From the NCBI GenBank assembly GCA_902776365.1, contig CACYPU010000016.1, positions 1 to 52,679 of the forward strand: a stretch of DNA of 52,679 bases, in the 5' to 3' direction. The translations under genes were made by a program, and so were the position numbers. Positions 23,316-30,357 of the stretch are shown piece after piece (the first letter of the stretch is position 1; each line of letters starts with the position of its first letter). A model generated the notes under the pieces. It searched no databases and was not told the DNA's origin. It saw only the letters and a program-made list of their open reading frames with translations. Origin of the DNA: an uncultured Bacteroidota bacterium. GTDB lineage: Bacteria; Bacteroidota; Bacteroidia; Bacteroidales; P3.

Positions 23316-23887
23316 AGCTCCACTGCCGGCCAGCCATAATCCTGCAGGCAGGTAACCTTCAGCCCATGCTCGCGGACATACTCGCTCACCACTTCGAGGC
23401 GCACACTGTCGCGAATCCCCTCATTGCTGTTCACGGCATGGAAATCCTCGTAGTGTTTGCCGAAGATACGCTCCGCGCTCGGTTGGCAACGCGAGCCGTC
23501 CTCCACCTGATCGAACACGTCGACCCTGTAGCCGTCAGCCTCCTTCACCAGCACGAACATACCCGGATGGCTGCCGCCAGAAACACACTTCAGCGTATCG
23601 CCCACCAGGTCAAAATTGTCCACCCACCAGTCGCCCCACACACGGACCGTATCCAATCCTTCCCCCTCCACTACAATGAAACCGCTGTAGGGAATACACA
23701 CCTCTCCCCATGCGTAACGGCCTCCTATGCTGTCCACCAGATAGCTCTCTATGGCCATCTGCAACGGCTCCGCCTGCTCCATGCCGACGGAATCTTCCCC
23801 ATTCTGCCGCTCAGCGGACTGCTGTCCGCAACCGCCCATGACGAACGCACAAACGGCGAGAGCAATGAAAAACTTTCTCTGATTCAT
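23306..23887 (-). CDS. hypothetical lipoprotein
   Basis: 193 aa from ATG 23887. Lipobox VMGGC puts the lipid at Cys20, followed by a polar linker (QQSAERQNGEDSVGMEQ). The body has strand-rich, acidic text (YLVDSIGGRYAWGEVCIPYSGFIVVEGEG) with no family I can name. Operon position suggests an envelope role with DUF3089. Confidence 0.72.
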   Translation of the reverse strand: MNQRKFFIALAVCAFVMGGCGQQSAERQNGEDSVGMEQAEPLQMAIESYLVDSIGGRYAWGEVCIPYSGFIVVEGEGLDTVRVWGDWWVDNFDLVGDTLKCVSGGSHPGMFVLVKEADGYRVDVFDQVEDGSRCQPSAERIFGKHYEDFHAVNSNEGIRDSVRLEVVSEYVREHGLKVTCLQDYGWPAVELWK

Positions 23888-23899
23888 TGTCAATCTGTT

Positions 23900-24238
23900 T
23901 TATGATTTTAATTCCGGAACTACTGCGAAAAACGTCAGCGGCTCGGTAGCGCTGGCGTTGATAAGCGAATGCGCGTGGCCGCAGGGACAATAGTGGCACT
24001 CTCCGGCGCCGAGCCGCTCCTCCCCGTCGTCGTAGAGGCAGCGCGCCGAGCCGCTCAGGATAAAGATAACCTCGCTGTTGCTCTCATGACGGTGAAAACC
24101 GATGGAACATCCAGGCTCCAGCCTTCCACGCATAACCTTGTGAGTCCCATCGTTGAACATGCGGAACCACGTCTCTCCTTCCCCACCCTTGAACTGCGGA
24201 TGGGCGACCTCCTCAATCTTATTGAAATCTATAACCAT
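23900..24238 (-). CDS. cupin-domain protein
   Basis: 112 aa single cupin. Motif 1 is GCSIGFHRHESNSEVIFILSG (His-His-Glu metal ligands) and motif 2 includes CGHAHSLINAS (third His). The metal site is complete, so a metal-dependent sugar or small-molecule binding or isomerase role is possible, but nothing identifies a substrate. First gene of the compact group running down to DUF3089. Confidence 0.85.
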   Translation of the reverse strand: MVIDFNKIEEVAHPQFKGGEGETWFRMFNDGTHKVMRGRLEPGCSIGFHRHESNSEVIFILSGSARCLYDDGEERLGAGECHYCPCGHAHSLINASATEPLTFFAVVPELKS

Positions 24239-24290
24239 AACAAAACTTTTTCCGACTGCAAAGTTTCATAAATTTGGGGTTGCAAAAGGT

Positions 24291-24352
24291 AAACGGTTAA
24301 TGGTTACACCAGCGTTAGGCGCCGTTAACCATTAACCGTTAACCATTAAACT
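24291..24352. repeat. bipartite inverted element of GTTAACC/ATTAACC heptamers
   Basis: AACGGTTAATGGTTA (24292-24306) is the exact reverse complement of 24326-24340, with a 19-base core (CACCAGCGTTAGGCGCCGT). Further heptamers follow to 24352. It lies between the cupin gene and the DUF1015 gene and may act as a terminator-like hairpin for neither strand in particular. Confidence 0.88.
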
Positions 24353-24360
24353 TTACTGAC

Positions 24361-25626
24361 TTAGCAAAGCTCGTGGATTACGAGACCGGAGCGGAGCTTG
24401 GGCTCGAACCAGGTGGTCTTCGGGGGCATGATGTTGCCGGTGTCGGCAATGTCGATGATCTGCTTCATGCTGACGGGATAGAGGGCGAAGGCGACCTTCA
24501 TCTCGCCGTTGTCGACGCGACGCTTCAGCTCGCCGAGTCCGCGGATGCCGCCGACGAAGTCGATGCGCTTGTCGGTGCGGAGGTCCTTGATGCCGAGAAC
24601 CTTGTCGAGCACGAGGTTGCTGAGGATGGTGACGTCAAGAACGCCGATGGGGTCGTTGTCGTTGTAGGTGCCAGGCTTGGCGGTCATCTTGTACCAGTGG
24701 CCGTCGAGGTACATGCTGTGTTCATGCAGCTTGGCGGGCTTGTAGATGTCGGTGCCCATGTCGGTGAGGTCGTAGCTCTCGCCGACGGCTTTGAGGAACT
24801 GCTCCTTGGTGAGGCCGTTGAGGTCTTTCACCACGCGGTTGTAGTCGATGACGTTCAGCTGGTTGTCGGGGAAGATAACGGTCATGAAGTAGTTGTACTC
24901 CTCCTTGCCGGTGTGGTGGGGGTTCTGTTCCTTCTTCTCCTGTCCCACGAGGGCGGCGGCGGCGCTGCGGTGGTGACCGTCGGCGATGTACATGGCGGGA
25001 ACCTGCTTGTCAAAGATGTCGACGAGCTCGGCGATGGTCTTCTTGTCGTCGATGACCCAGAAGCGGTGGCCGAAGCCGTCTTCCTTGGCGATGAAGTCAT
25101 AGATGGGCTTCTTGGCGGTGATGCCGGCCACAATCTCGTCGATACGGGCGATGGCGGGATAGGCGAAGAAGACGGGCTCCACATTGGCGTTGGTGATGCG
25201 GACGTGTTTCATGCGGTCCTCTTCCTTGTCCTTGCGGGTCAGCTCATGTTTCTTGATGACCTTGTTGACATAGTCCTCGCTGTAGGCGCAGGCCACGATG
25301 CCGTACTGCCACTTGGCGTCTTTGTCCTTGGGGTTCATGCTCTGGGCATAGATGTAGAGTTTTTCCTCCTCATCCTTCACCAGCCAGCCGAGGTCCTTGA
25401 ACAGGTTGTAGTTCTTCACGACCTGGAGGTACACTTCGGGCGAGTGCTCGTCGGTGCCTTTGGGGAGGTCGATCTCAGCCTTGGTGACGTGCAGCAGGCT
25501 GTAGGGGTTGCCCTCGCATTCCACGCGGGCCTCTTCGCTGTTCAGTACGTCGTAGGGACGCGAAGCCAGTTTCTCGACGATGTCGACGGGCGGGCGAAAG
25601 CCCTTGAAAGGTTTAATGATTGACAT
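24361..25626 (-). CDS. DUF1015 family protein
   Basis: 421 aa, cytoplasmic. Starts MSIIKPFKGFRPP and contains SRPYDVLNSEEAR, NPYSLLHVTKAEID, YIADGHHRSAAA and the C-terminal TTWFEPKLRSGLVIHEL, all hallmarks of DUF1015. The DGHHR motif suggests metal or phosphate chemistry, but the function is not known. It is commonly found near serine biosynthesis genes in Bacteroidota; they are not seen here. Ordinary length, no repeat insertions. Confidence 0.92.
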   Translation of the reverse strand: MSIIKPFKGFRPPVDIVEKLASRPYDVLNSEEARVECEGNPYSLLHVTKAEIDLPKGTDEHSPEVYLQVVKNYNLFKDLGWLVKDEEEKLYIYAQSMNPKDKDAKWQYGIVACAYSEDYVNKVIKKHELTRKDKEEDRMKHVRITNANVEPVFFAYPAIARIDEIVAGITAKKPIYDFIAKEDGFGHRFWVIDDKKTIAELVDIFDKQVPAMYIADGHHRSAAAALVGQEKKEQNPHHTGKEEYNYFMTVIFPDNQLNVIDYNRVVKDLNGLTKEQFLKAVGESYDLTDMGTDIYKPAKLHEHSMYLDGHWYKMTAKPGTYNDNDPIGVLDVTILSNLVLDKVLGIKDLRTDKRIDFVGGIRGLGELKRRVDNGEMKVAFALYPVSMKQIIDIADTGNIMPPKTTWFEPKLRSGLVIHELC

Positions 25627-25650
25627 AGTGTGTTCTAAATTTATTGTTGA

Positions 25651-25866
25651 TTATTTTATTGGTACGAAATATTCAAAACAGAGGTCTTCGTTCAGCGTAC
25701 GCCAACTGATGCCGAAGCGGTCGGTCTCGTAATCTTGGAGTTCTTTGTCAGAAGCCTGGCGCAGACGCGGATAGTCGGCAATGCGCTCGCACAACTCCTG
25801 CCCGCCATCGGTGAGGATATGCACAAAGTTGCTGTCAACCCATACTTTTCTTACGTTCATTTCCAT
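25651..25866 (-). CDS. DUF2442 protein (possible antitoxin)
   Basis: 71 aa. VWVDSNFVHILTDGGQELCERIADYPRLRQAS followed by RFGISWRTLNEDLCFE fits DUF2442. This small family lies next to DUF4160 genes in many genomes, and the pair has been suggested to be a toxin-antitoxin-like module. Here it begins 13 bases after the DUF4160 gene. No direct evidence of toxicity is possible from sequence. Confidence 0.85.
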   Translation of the reverse strand: MEMNVRKVWVDSNFVHILTDGGQELCERIADYPRLRQASDKELQDYETDRFGISWRTLNEDLCFEYFVPIK

Positions 25867-25879
25867 GGTCTTTCCCCTT

Positions 25880-26128
25880 TCATTTACCGAAAAACGTATG
25901 CCACTGCTGGATGATAATCTCGCGGTTCTCTTCTATCACCATCTCGGCTATCTTTAGCTCGTTTGCCTTCAATCCATCGTTCTCCTCAAGGCTGATTTCT
26001 GGCACGACATTGAACTTAGCCTTGCGCGCCGACGGTCCTTTCCCTGCCACGACATGAACGTGAATTGGCTCATGGTCGTTGGAGTAAAACTGGAACCTCA
26101 GTCCGAAAAATATGAACAACAGCGGCAT
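25880..26128 (-). CDS. DUF4160 protein (possible toxin partner)
   Basis: 82 aa. The NDHEPIHVHVVAGKGPSARKAKF segment is the core of DUF4160 (His-x-His motif) and is followed by EENDGLKANELKIAEMVIEENREII. Together with the downstream DUF2442 gene it forms a two-gene unit with its own promoter (TATTTTTG at 26151-26158). Confidence 0.85.
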   Translation of the reverse strand: MPLLFIFFGLRFQFYSNDHEPIHVHVVAGKGPSARKAKFNVVPEISLEENDGLKANELKIAEMVIEENREIIIQQWHTFFGK

Positions 26129-26150
26129 TTTTTTTGCATATTTGAGACTG

Positions 26151-26158
26151 CAAAAATA
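26151..26158 (-). promoter_or_regulatory. -7 box of the DUF4160-DUF2442 pair
   Basis: TATTTTTG on the minus strand, 23 bases before the DUF4160 ATG; it lies between that gene and the end of nhaC, so the pair is transcribed separately from nhaC. Confidence 0.6.
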
Positions 26159-26183
26159 CGAATTAATTTTGACGTGGACAAAA

Positions 26184-27614
26184 TTATTTTTTATCCACGC
26201 GGAAAATCTTGTAGCCCAGCATGGCGATGGTGACGGACATCAGGGGCGAGATGATGTTGAAGAAGCAGTATGGCAGGTAGGTGAGCGTGGGGACATGCAG
26301 CACCAGCGACTGGGTCATTCCGCAGGTGTTCCACGGGACGAGGACCGAGGTGACGGTAGCCGAGTCCTCCGTCGAGCGGCTGAGGAGGCGACCCTCAAAG
26401 CCTTTTTCTTTATAAAGTTTCTTGTAGATATTGCCCGTGAGGACGATACTCAGGTACTGGTCGCCGGTGACAATGTTGGCGAAGAGACCTGTTCCCACGG
26501 TGGTGGAAACCAGCGAGCGGCGGCCGCTGATGCCCTTGGCCAGCGCCGCGGTGAGGCTTTGCAGCATCCCCGTCCCCGTCAGCGCACCGCCGAAGGCGGC
26601 GGCACAGAAGATGAGGAACACCGTGCTCAGCATCCCGCGCATGCCGCGGGTCTGCACCAAGTTATTCAGCACCTCGTTGCCGGTATCCAGCGACGTGCCG
26701 CCGTAGTAGGTCGTCATCAAGCCGCGGAAGCCATTCCCCTCCCCTATCTGCGACACGATGTCGGGCTGCGCCACCAGCATCACCACACCCGCAAGGAATG
26801 CCGAGAGGAACAGCACGATGGCCGCCGGCAGGCGCAAGGCGATAAGCACAGCCGTCACCAGCGGCACCAAGAGCAGCCAGCCATTGATATGGAAGACGCC
26901 CTGCAGCCCTTCGGCGAACTCGGCCGACTGGACACTAGCGCTGTCGGCGTGACAGAGGCTCGCCACCAGGAAAATAATCAGGGCGATGGTGAACGACGGC
27001 ACCGTGGTGATAAGCATATACCTGATATGCTTGAACAGCGGCACCTCGCCCACCGACGAGGCCAGCACCGTGGTGTCGGAGAGGGGCGAAATCTTGTCAC
27101 CGAAATAGGCACCCGAAATAATGGCGCCCGCCGTCCACCCCACGCCGTAGCCGTGTGCCGCACCTATTCCCATCAGCGCGATGCCAATGGTGGCGATGGT
27201 GGTCCACGAGCTGCCCGTCACCAGCGACACCAGCGCGCTGATGAGGCAAGCGATGAAGAGGAACACCGACGGGTCGACCACCTGCATGCCGTAGTATATC
27301 ATCGTCGGCACCACGCCGCTCAGCATCCAGCTGCCCGACACCGCGCCGATGAGGAACAGTATCAGTATGGCACCGCCGATGGTCTTCACGTTGTCCGAGA
27401 TGGCGTGGTCGATGTTTTTCCACGGCACCTTGAAGAACACCATCCCCATCGTCACCGCCACCGCCGCCGCCACGAGCAGCGCCGTCTGGCTCGCCCCGTC
27501 GAGGGCGTCGGAGCCGAACTCACGGATGACGAGCACCTGCAACACCACCAGCACCGCCAGCGGTATCAGCGCCAGAGTCCAATGGATGCGAGGGGAGGAT
27601 GGGGAATCATTCAT
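26184..27614 (-). CDS. nhaC: NhaC-type Na+/H+ antiporter
   Basis: 476 aa with about 11-12 membrane helices. GSSWTTIATIGIALMGIG, GAIISGAYFGDKISPLSDTTVLAS and the second-half SVLVPWNTCGMTQ motif are the conserved ion-path elements of the NhaC family. It exchanges cytoplasmic Na+ (or another cation, or an amino-acid pair in some relatives) for H+ at the inner membrane. It overlaps the upstream secreted-protein gene by 4 bases, so the two share an mRNA. Confidence 0.92.
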   Translation of the reverse strand: MNDSPSSPRIHWTLALIPLAVLVVLQVLVIREFGSDALDGASQTALLVAAAVAVTMGMVFFKVPWKNIDHAISDNVKTIGGAILILFLIGAVSGSWMLSGVVPTMIYYGMQVVDPSVFLFIACLISALVSLVTGSSWTTIATIGIALMGIGAAHGYGVGWTAGAIISGAYFGDKISPLSDTTVLASSVGEVPLFKHIRYMLITTVPSFTIALIIFLVASLCHADSASVQSAEFAEGLQGVFHINGWLLLVPLVTAVLIALRLPAAIVLFLSAFLAGVVMLVAQPDIVSQIGEGNGFRGLMTTYYGGTSLDTGNEVLNNLVQTRGMRGMLSTVFLIFCAAAFGGALTGTGMLQSLTAALAKGISGRRSLVSTTVGTGLFANIVTGDQYLSIVLTGNIYKKLYKEKGFEGRLLSRSTEDSATVTSVLVPWNTCGMTQSLVLHVPTLTYLPYCFFNIISPLMSVTIAMLGYKIFRVDKK

Positions 27615-28213
27615 TCTGTGCGGAGAAGGAAGTAAGTGACCTTACTCTCGGGGGCGAAGTCGCCGACGACGAGTTTCATCGGGGTGATGCTGCTCTCGGG
27701 ATTGAGATAATTGGTCTGTGTGGTCTCTACTAAATCGTCAAATTTCTCCTGGCCCGAGGACGACAGCTGCTCGTCGGTATAAATCTCGATGTCGCCGAAC
27801 TTGATGTCGAAAAGGAACTCGTCGCTCTCGTAATCCGGGCGCACCATAGAGGGAGTGGTAATCCGCTTGAGCATCTCGTTGGAGGACATGCCGACATGCA
27901 CCCCGTTGCCGAGCACGACTGCGTCGGAGAATATCATCATATAATTGACCCCTTCCGTGGAGCTCTCGACCACCATGCCTACGGTGTCGCCCTTCATCTT
28001 CAGGGTGTAGACGACATAGGCCCCATTGCTGGCGACCTCGGCCTCAACGCGGTCGTAGAAGCCGGCAGCCGGCGGCGTGGTGACCATCTTTTTGTGCAGC
28101 TGGATAACACCCACGCCCTTATCGGTGAGCAGACAGTTTTTCTTGGAATTCTGCGCCGACAACGGAGCGCATATCATCGCCACCGTCATTAAAAAAGGAA
28201 TAAGATATCTCAT
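27611..28213 (-). CDS. secreted protein of unknown function, coupled to nhaC
   Basis: 200 aa from ATG 28213 (an upstream ATG lies near the promoter). Signal peptide MRYLIPFLMTVAMICAPLSA, then a soluble mature part (NCLLTDKGVGVIQLHKKM, DRVEAEVASNGAYVVYTL, VGMSSNEMLKRI). No family recognised. The 4-base overlap with nhaC implies co-translation. Confidence 0.75.
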   Translation of the reverse strand: MRYLIPFLMTVAMICAPLSAQNSKKNCLLTDKGVGVIQLHKKMVTTPPAAGFYDRVEAEVASNGAYVVYTLKMKGDTVGMVVESSTEGVNYMMIFSDAVVLGNGVHVGMSSNEMLKRITTPSMVRPDYESDEFLFDIKFGDIEIYTDEQLSSSGQEKFDDLVETTQTNYLNPESSITPMKLVVGDFAPESKVTYFLLRTE

Positions 28214-28234
28214 AACTTTGTTTCTTTTAAAATG

Positions 28235-28242
28235 CAAAATTA
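28235..28242 (-). promoter_or_regulatory. -7 box of the secreted protein-nhaC operon
   Basis: TAATTTTG on the minus strand, 22 bases before the ATG at 28213; divergent from the small-RNA promoter at 28274. Confidence 0.55.
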
Positions 28243-28273
28243 CTCACTTTTCCCGACATAGAGAAAATATTTT

Positions 28274-28303
28274 TTGCAGAATGAAAAAAAATGCGTATTT
28301 TTG
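28274..28303 (+). promoter_or_regulatory. canonical Bacteroidota promoter of the small RNA
   Basis: TTG at 28274-28276 (within TTTTTTG), exactly 19 bases, then TATTTTTG at 28296-28303. Predicted start of RNA is near 28310. This is the best promoter match in the window. Confidence 0.8.
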
Positions 28304-28309
28304 CAGTCG

Positions 28310-28498
28310 ATTTCACAAGGAAATCACGAAGCGTTGTATCTTCGTCTTGCGAATGGAAACTTGAGAAACTTCTATGAAAAGCAAGAATGGTATGACGGCT
28401 TCGCGCGTATAGCGTGGGCTGTTCCCGTTTCTTCTTTTCAGGGTAATTCTCAAGACCTCCATTCGGAGAAGTGGTACACGGCGCCACGCTTCTTTTAT
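28310..28498 (+). ncRNA. ssrS: rod-shaped small RNA, probable 6S RNA
   Basis: No protein-coding gene fits here, but a single long nested hairpin does. GAAGCGT (28329-28335) pairs with ACGCTTC (28486-28492); TGTA with TACA; CTTC with GAAG; CGAATGG (28350-28356) with CCATTCG (28459-28465); CTTGAGAA (28360-28367) with TTCTCAAG (28447-28454); GAAAAG (28376-28381) with CTTTTC; ACGG with CCGT; CGC with GCG at the tip. Bulges separate the helices. It starts after a canonical promoter and ends in a T-rich tail after the closing helix. Length (about 185) and architecture fit 6S RNA, which binds the RNA polymerase holoenzyme. The identity is inference from structure; a different structured RNA is possible. 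Confidence 0.65.
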
Positions 28499-28552
28499 TA
28501 ATTATTAATGCTCAACGAGGCGCGAGAGAGCATAGAGTAAAAAAAACATACC

Positions 28553-28951
28553 ATGTTCAAACAAATCAAAAAAGTGGCGATGCTGTTCTTTGTGGCAGCC
28601 ACAATGTTCACCGCCTCGTCCTGCAGTAAGGATGATGGGTATTCCGAAAGCGACATCATCGGTGTCTGGTATTTCCCGACGAGTGTCGGCTATGACCAGC
28701 TGCGCGGTGCGAAACTCGACATCAAGGCCGACCACACCGTCACAATCAACGCTACCACTGGCACGATGACTTTCGATTGGACGTTCAAGGACAACCAGTT
28801 CACAGCCACCCGTACATCAGGGCAATACACTGGCGTTCTGTCATTCAACGTCAAGGAGGTTACCTCGGACTACATGACTGAGGAGGGAGACTACCGAATG
28901 AATGGTAATGTCCTCGGCAGCGTAAGTGGGACGATGCGGCATTCTTTGTAG
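28553..28951 (+). CDS. small lipocalin-like lipoprotein
   Basis: 132 aa. Lipobox ASSC gives Cys24. The mature part starts KDDGYSESDIIGVWYFPTS and alternates short strands (AKLDIKADHTVTINATTGTMTFDWTF), like the lipocalin-type small lipoproteins common in Bacteroidales; a similar one is at 43029-43445. Function unknown. It is preceded by the small RNA and followed by a strong terminator. Confidence 0.82.
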   Translation: MFKQIKKVAMLFFVAATMFTASSCSKDDGYSESDIIGVWYFPTSVGYDQLRGAKLDIKADHTVTINATTGTMTFDWTFKDNQFTATRTSGQYTGVLSFNVKEVTSDYMTEEGDYRMNGNVLGSVSGTMRHSL

Positions 28952-28980
28952 TCCATCCCATTAAATAGAAGGAATAGAAA

Positions 28981-29020
28981 AGAGGCTTGTGCATATTGGC
29001 GCAAGCCTCTTTCTTTTTCG
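28981..29020. terminator. bidirectional terminator between the lipoprotein and gcvT
   Basis: AGAGGCTTGTGC (28981-28992) and GCGCAAGCCTCT (28999-29010) form a stem with a 6-base loop, followed by TTCTTTTT on the plus strand; the minus strand has a shorter T run. It serves both convergent genes. Confidence 0.88.
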
Positions 29021-29032
29021 AAACTTCAAAGA

Positions 29033-30115
29033 TTAGCCTTCGTAGAAGGGCATCTTGACGGTGACGGCCTTGAGGAGTTTCTCGCGGATCTTGATGTAGA
29101 TCTCGGTGCCGGTCTTGGCATAGGCGGCCTCGATGAGGGCGGTGCCGATGTTCTTGCCGGTGCTGGGGCTGGGCGAGCCGCTGCGCACCTCACCAATCTT
29201 CTTGCCTTCGGCGTTGCAGACCTCGTAGCCGTTGCGGGCGATACCGCGGTCGATCATCTCGAAGCCAGCCACTTTGCGCTTGAAGCCGGCGGCTTTCTGG
29301 GCGAGGAGGAGCTCCTTGTTGATGAAGTTGTTGTTCTCGGCTTTCAGCTTGACGATGAAGGCCAGCGGAGCCTCCAGCGGGCTGACGGTGTCGTCCATCT
29401 CGTGGCCGTAGAGGGCGAAGCCCTTCTCCAGACGCAGGGTGTCGCGGCAGCCCAGACCTGCGGGCATGATGCCGAACTCCTTGCCAGCCTCGAAGACCTT
29501 GTCCCACACCTCGAGGGCTTTCTCCTTGGGGATGTAGATTTCGCATCCGCCGGCGCCGGTGTAGCCGGTGGTGGAGAGGATGATGTTGGGGATGCCGGCG
29601 AAGGTGAGGATCTTGAAGGTGTAGTACTCCATGTCGACGATGTTCTCGGAGGTAAGTTTCTGCATGGCCTTGAGGGCGTTGGGGCCCTGGACGGCGAGCT
29701 GAGCCCACTGCTCGCTCTCGTTGACGAAGTCCTTGCCGAGTTCCATACCCATCTTGTCGGCGATCTGGCTCATCCAGTTCCAGTCCTTGTCGATGTTGGC
29801 GGCGTTGGGGACCATGAAGTATTCGTCGTCATGGACGCGGTAGACGAGCATGTCGTCGACGACGCCACCCTGGCCGTTGGGGAGACAGGTGTACTGCACC
29901 TTGCCGTCGAAGAGGTCCTCGACGTTGTTGGTGGTAACATACTGCATGAAGTGCTTGGCGATGGGGCCTTTGGCGCGGAACTCGCCCATGTGGCTCACGT
30001 CGAACACGCCCACGTTGTTGCGCACGTTGTTGTGCTCCTCGATGAGGGTGGTGTACTGGATAGGCATGTTGTAGCCGGCGAATTCGGCCATCTTTGCACC
30101 AAGTTTGATGTGCAA
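29033..30115 (-). CDS. gcvT: glycine cleavage system T protein (aminomethyltransferase), 5' frameshift
   Basis: 360 aa in frame. GAKMAEFAGYNMPIQY, VFDVSHMGEF, FMVPNAANIDKDWNW, LSTTGYTGAGGCEIY and IGEVRSGSPSPSTGKNIG are the GcvT signatures. The enzyme moves the methylene group of glycine-bound lipoyl H protein to tetrahydrofolate. Homologues begin a few residues earlier; here MKTTPYTDLHIKL starts at ATG 30152, but a perfect 13-bp tandem duplication (30100-30125) shifts the frame, so the main frame has only a TTG (30115) or an internal ATG (30091) as start. The enzyme would lack its first residues or be poorly expressed, unless the duplication is an assembly error or phase-variable. Confidence 0.88.
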   Translation of the reverse strand: MHIKLGAKMAEFAGYNMPIQYTTLIEEHNNVRNNVGVFDVSHMGEFRAKGPIAKHFMQYVTTNNVEDLFDGKVQYTCLPNGQGGVVDDMLVYRVHDDEYFMVPNAANIDKDWNWMSQIADKMGMELGKDFVNESEQWAQLAVQGPNALKAMQKLTSENIVDMEYYTFKILTFAGIPNIILSTTGYTGAGGCEIYIPKEKALEVWDKVFEAGKEFGIMPAGLGCRDTLRLEKGFALYGHEMDDTVSPLEAPLAFIVKLKAENNNFINKELLLAQKAAGFKRKVAGFEMIDRGIARNGYEVCNAEGKKIGEVRSGSPSPSTGKNIGTALIEAAYAKTGTEIYIKIREKLLKAVTVKMPFYEG

Positions 30116-30125
30116 GTTTGATGTG
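30100..30125. repeat. perfect 13-bp tandem duplication shifting the gcvT frame
   Basis: CAAGTTTGATGTG occurs twice with no spacer. Deleting one copy joins MKTTPYTDLHIKL to GAKMAEFAG, the expected N-terminus. Confidence 0.93.
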
Positions 30126-30269
30126 TAAATCGGTGTACGGTGTGGTTTTCATTATATTACGTATTTGTTAATAATTTATTTCCAAATCCCTATCAAAACG
30201 AAAAAAACAAGAAAAAATTGTGCATCGGGGAGAAAATTTTGCAACCTGCTCAGAATTAATATTTTCGAC

Positions 30270-30342
30270 CATTGTTCTTTCATTGTTCTTTCATTGTTCT
30301 TTCATTTTAATGGAAGAACAATGGTTAAACAATGGTTAAACA
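30270..30342. repeat. bipartite inverted element with 11-bp units CATTGTTCTTT
   Basis: Three tandem CATTGTTCTTT units (30270-30302) are followed by inverted copies (GGAAGAACAATGG, then AACAATGG). CCATTGTTCTTTCAT pairs with ATGGAAGAACAATGG with one mismatch. It fills the space upstream of gcvT and just after hflX; the AT-rich bases 30153-30269 before it show no ORF. Confidence 0.85.
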
Positions 30343-30357
30343 GAGGGCGAAGGGGCT

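Noticed and set aside
24373-25623. 416-codon frame opposite DUF1015
   Set aside because: Antisense shadow with low-complexity valine-aspartate text.
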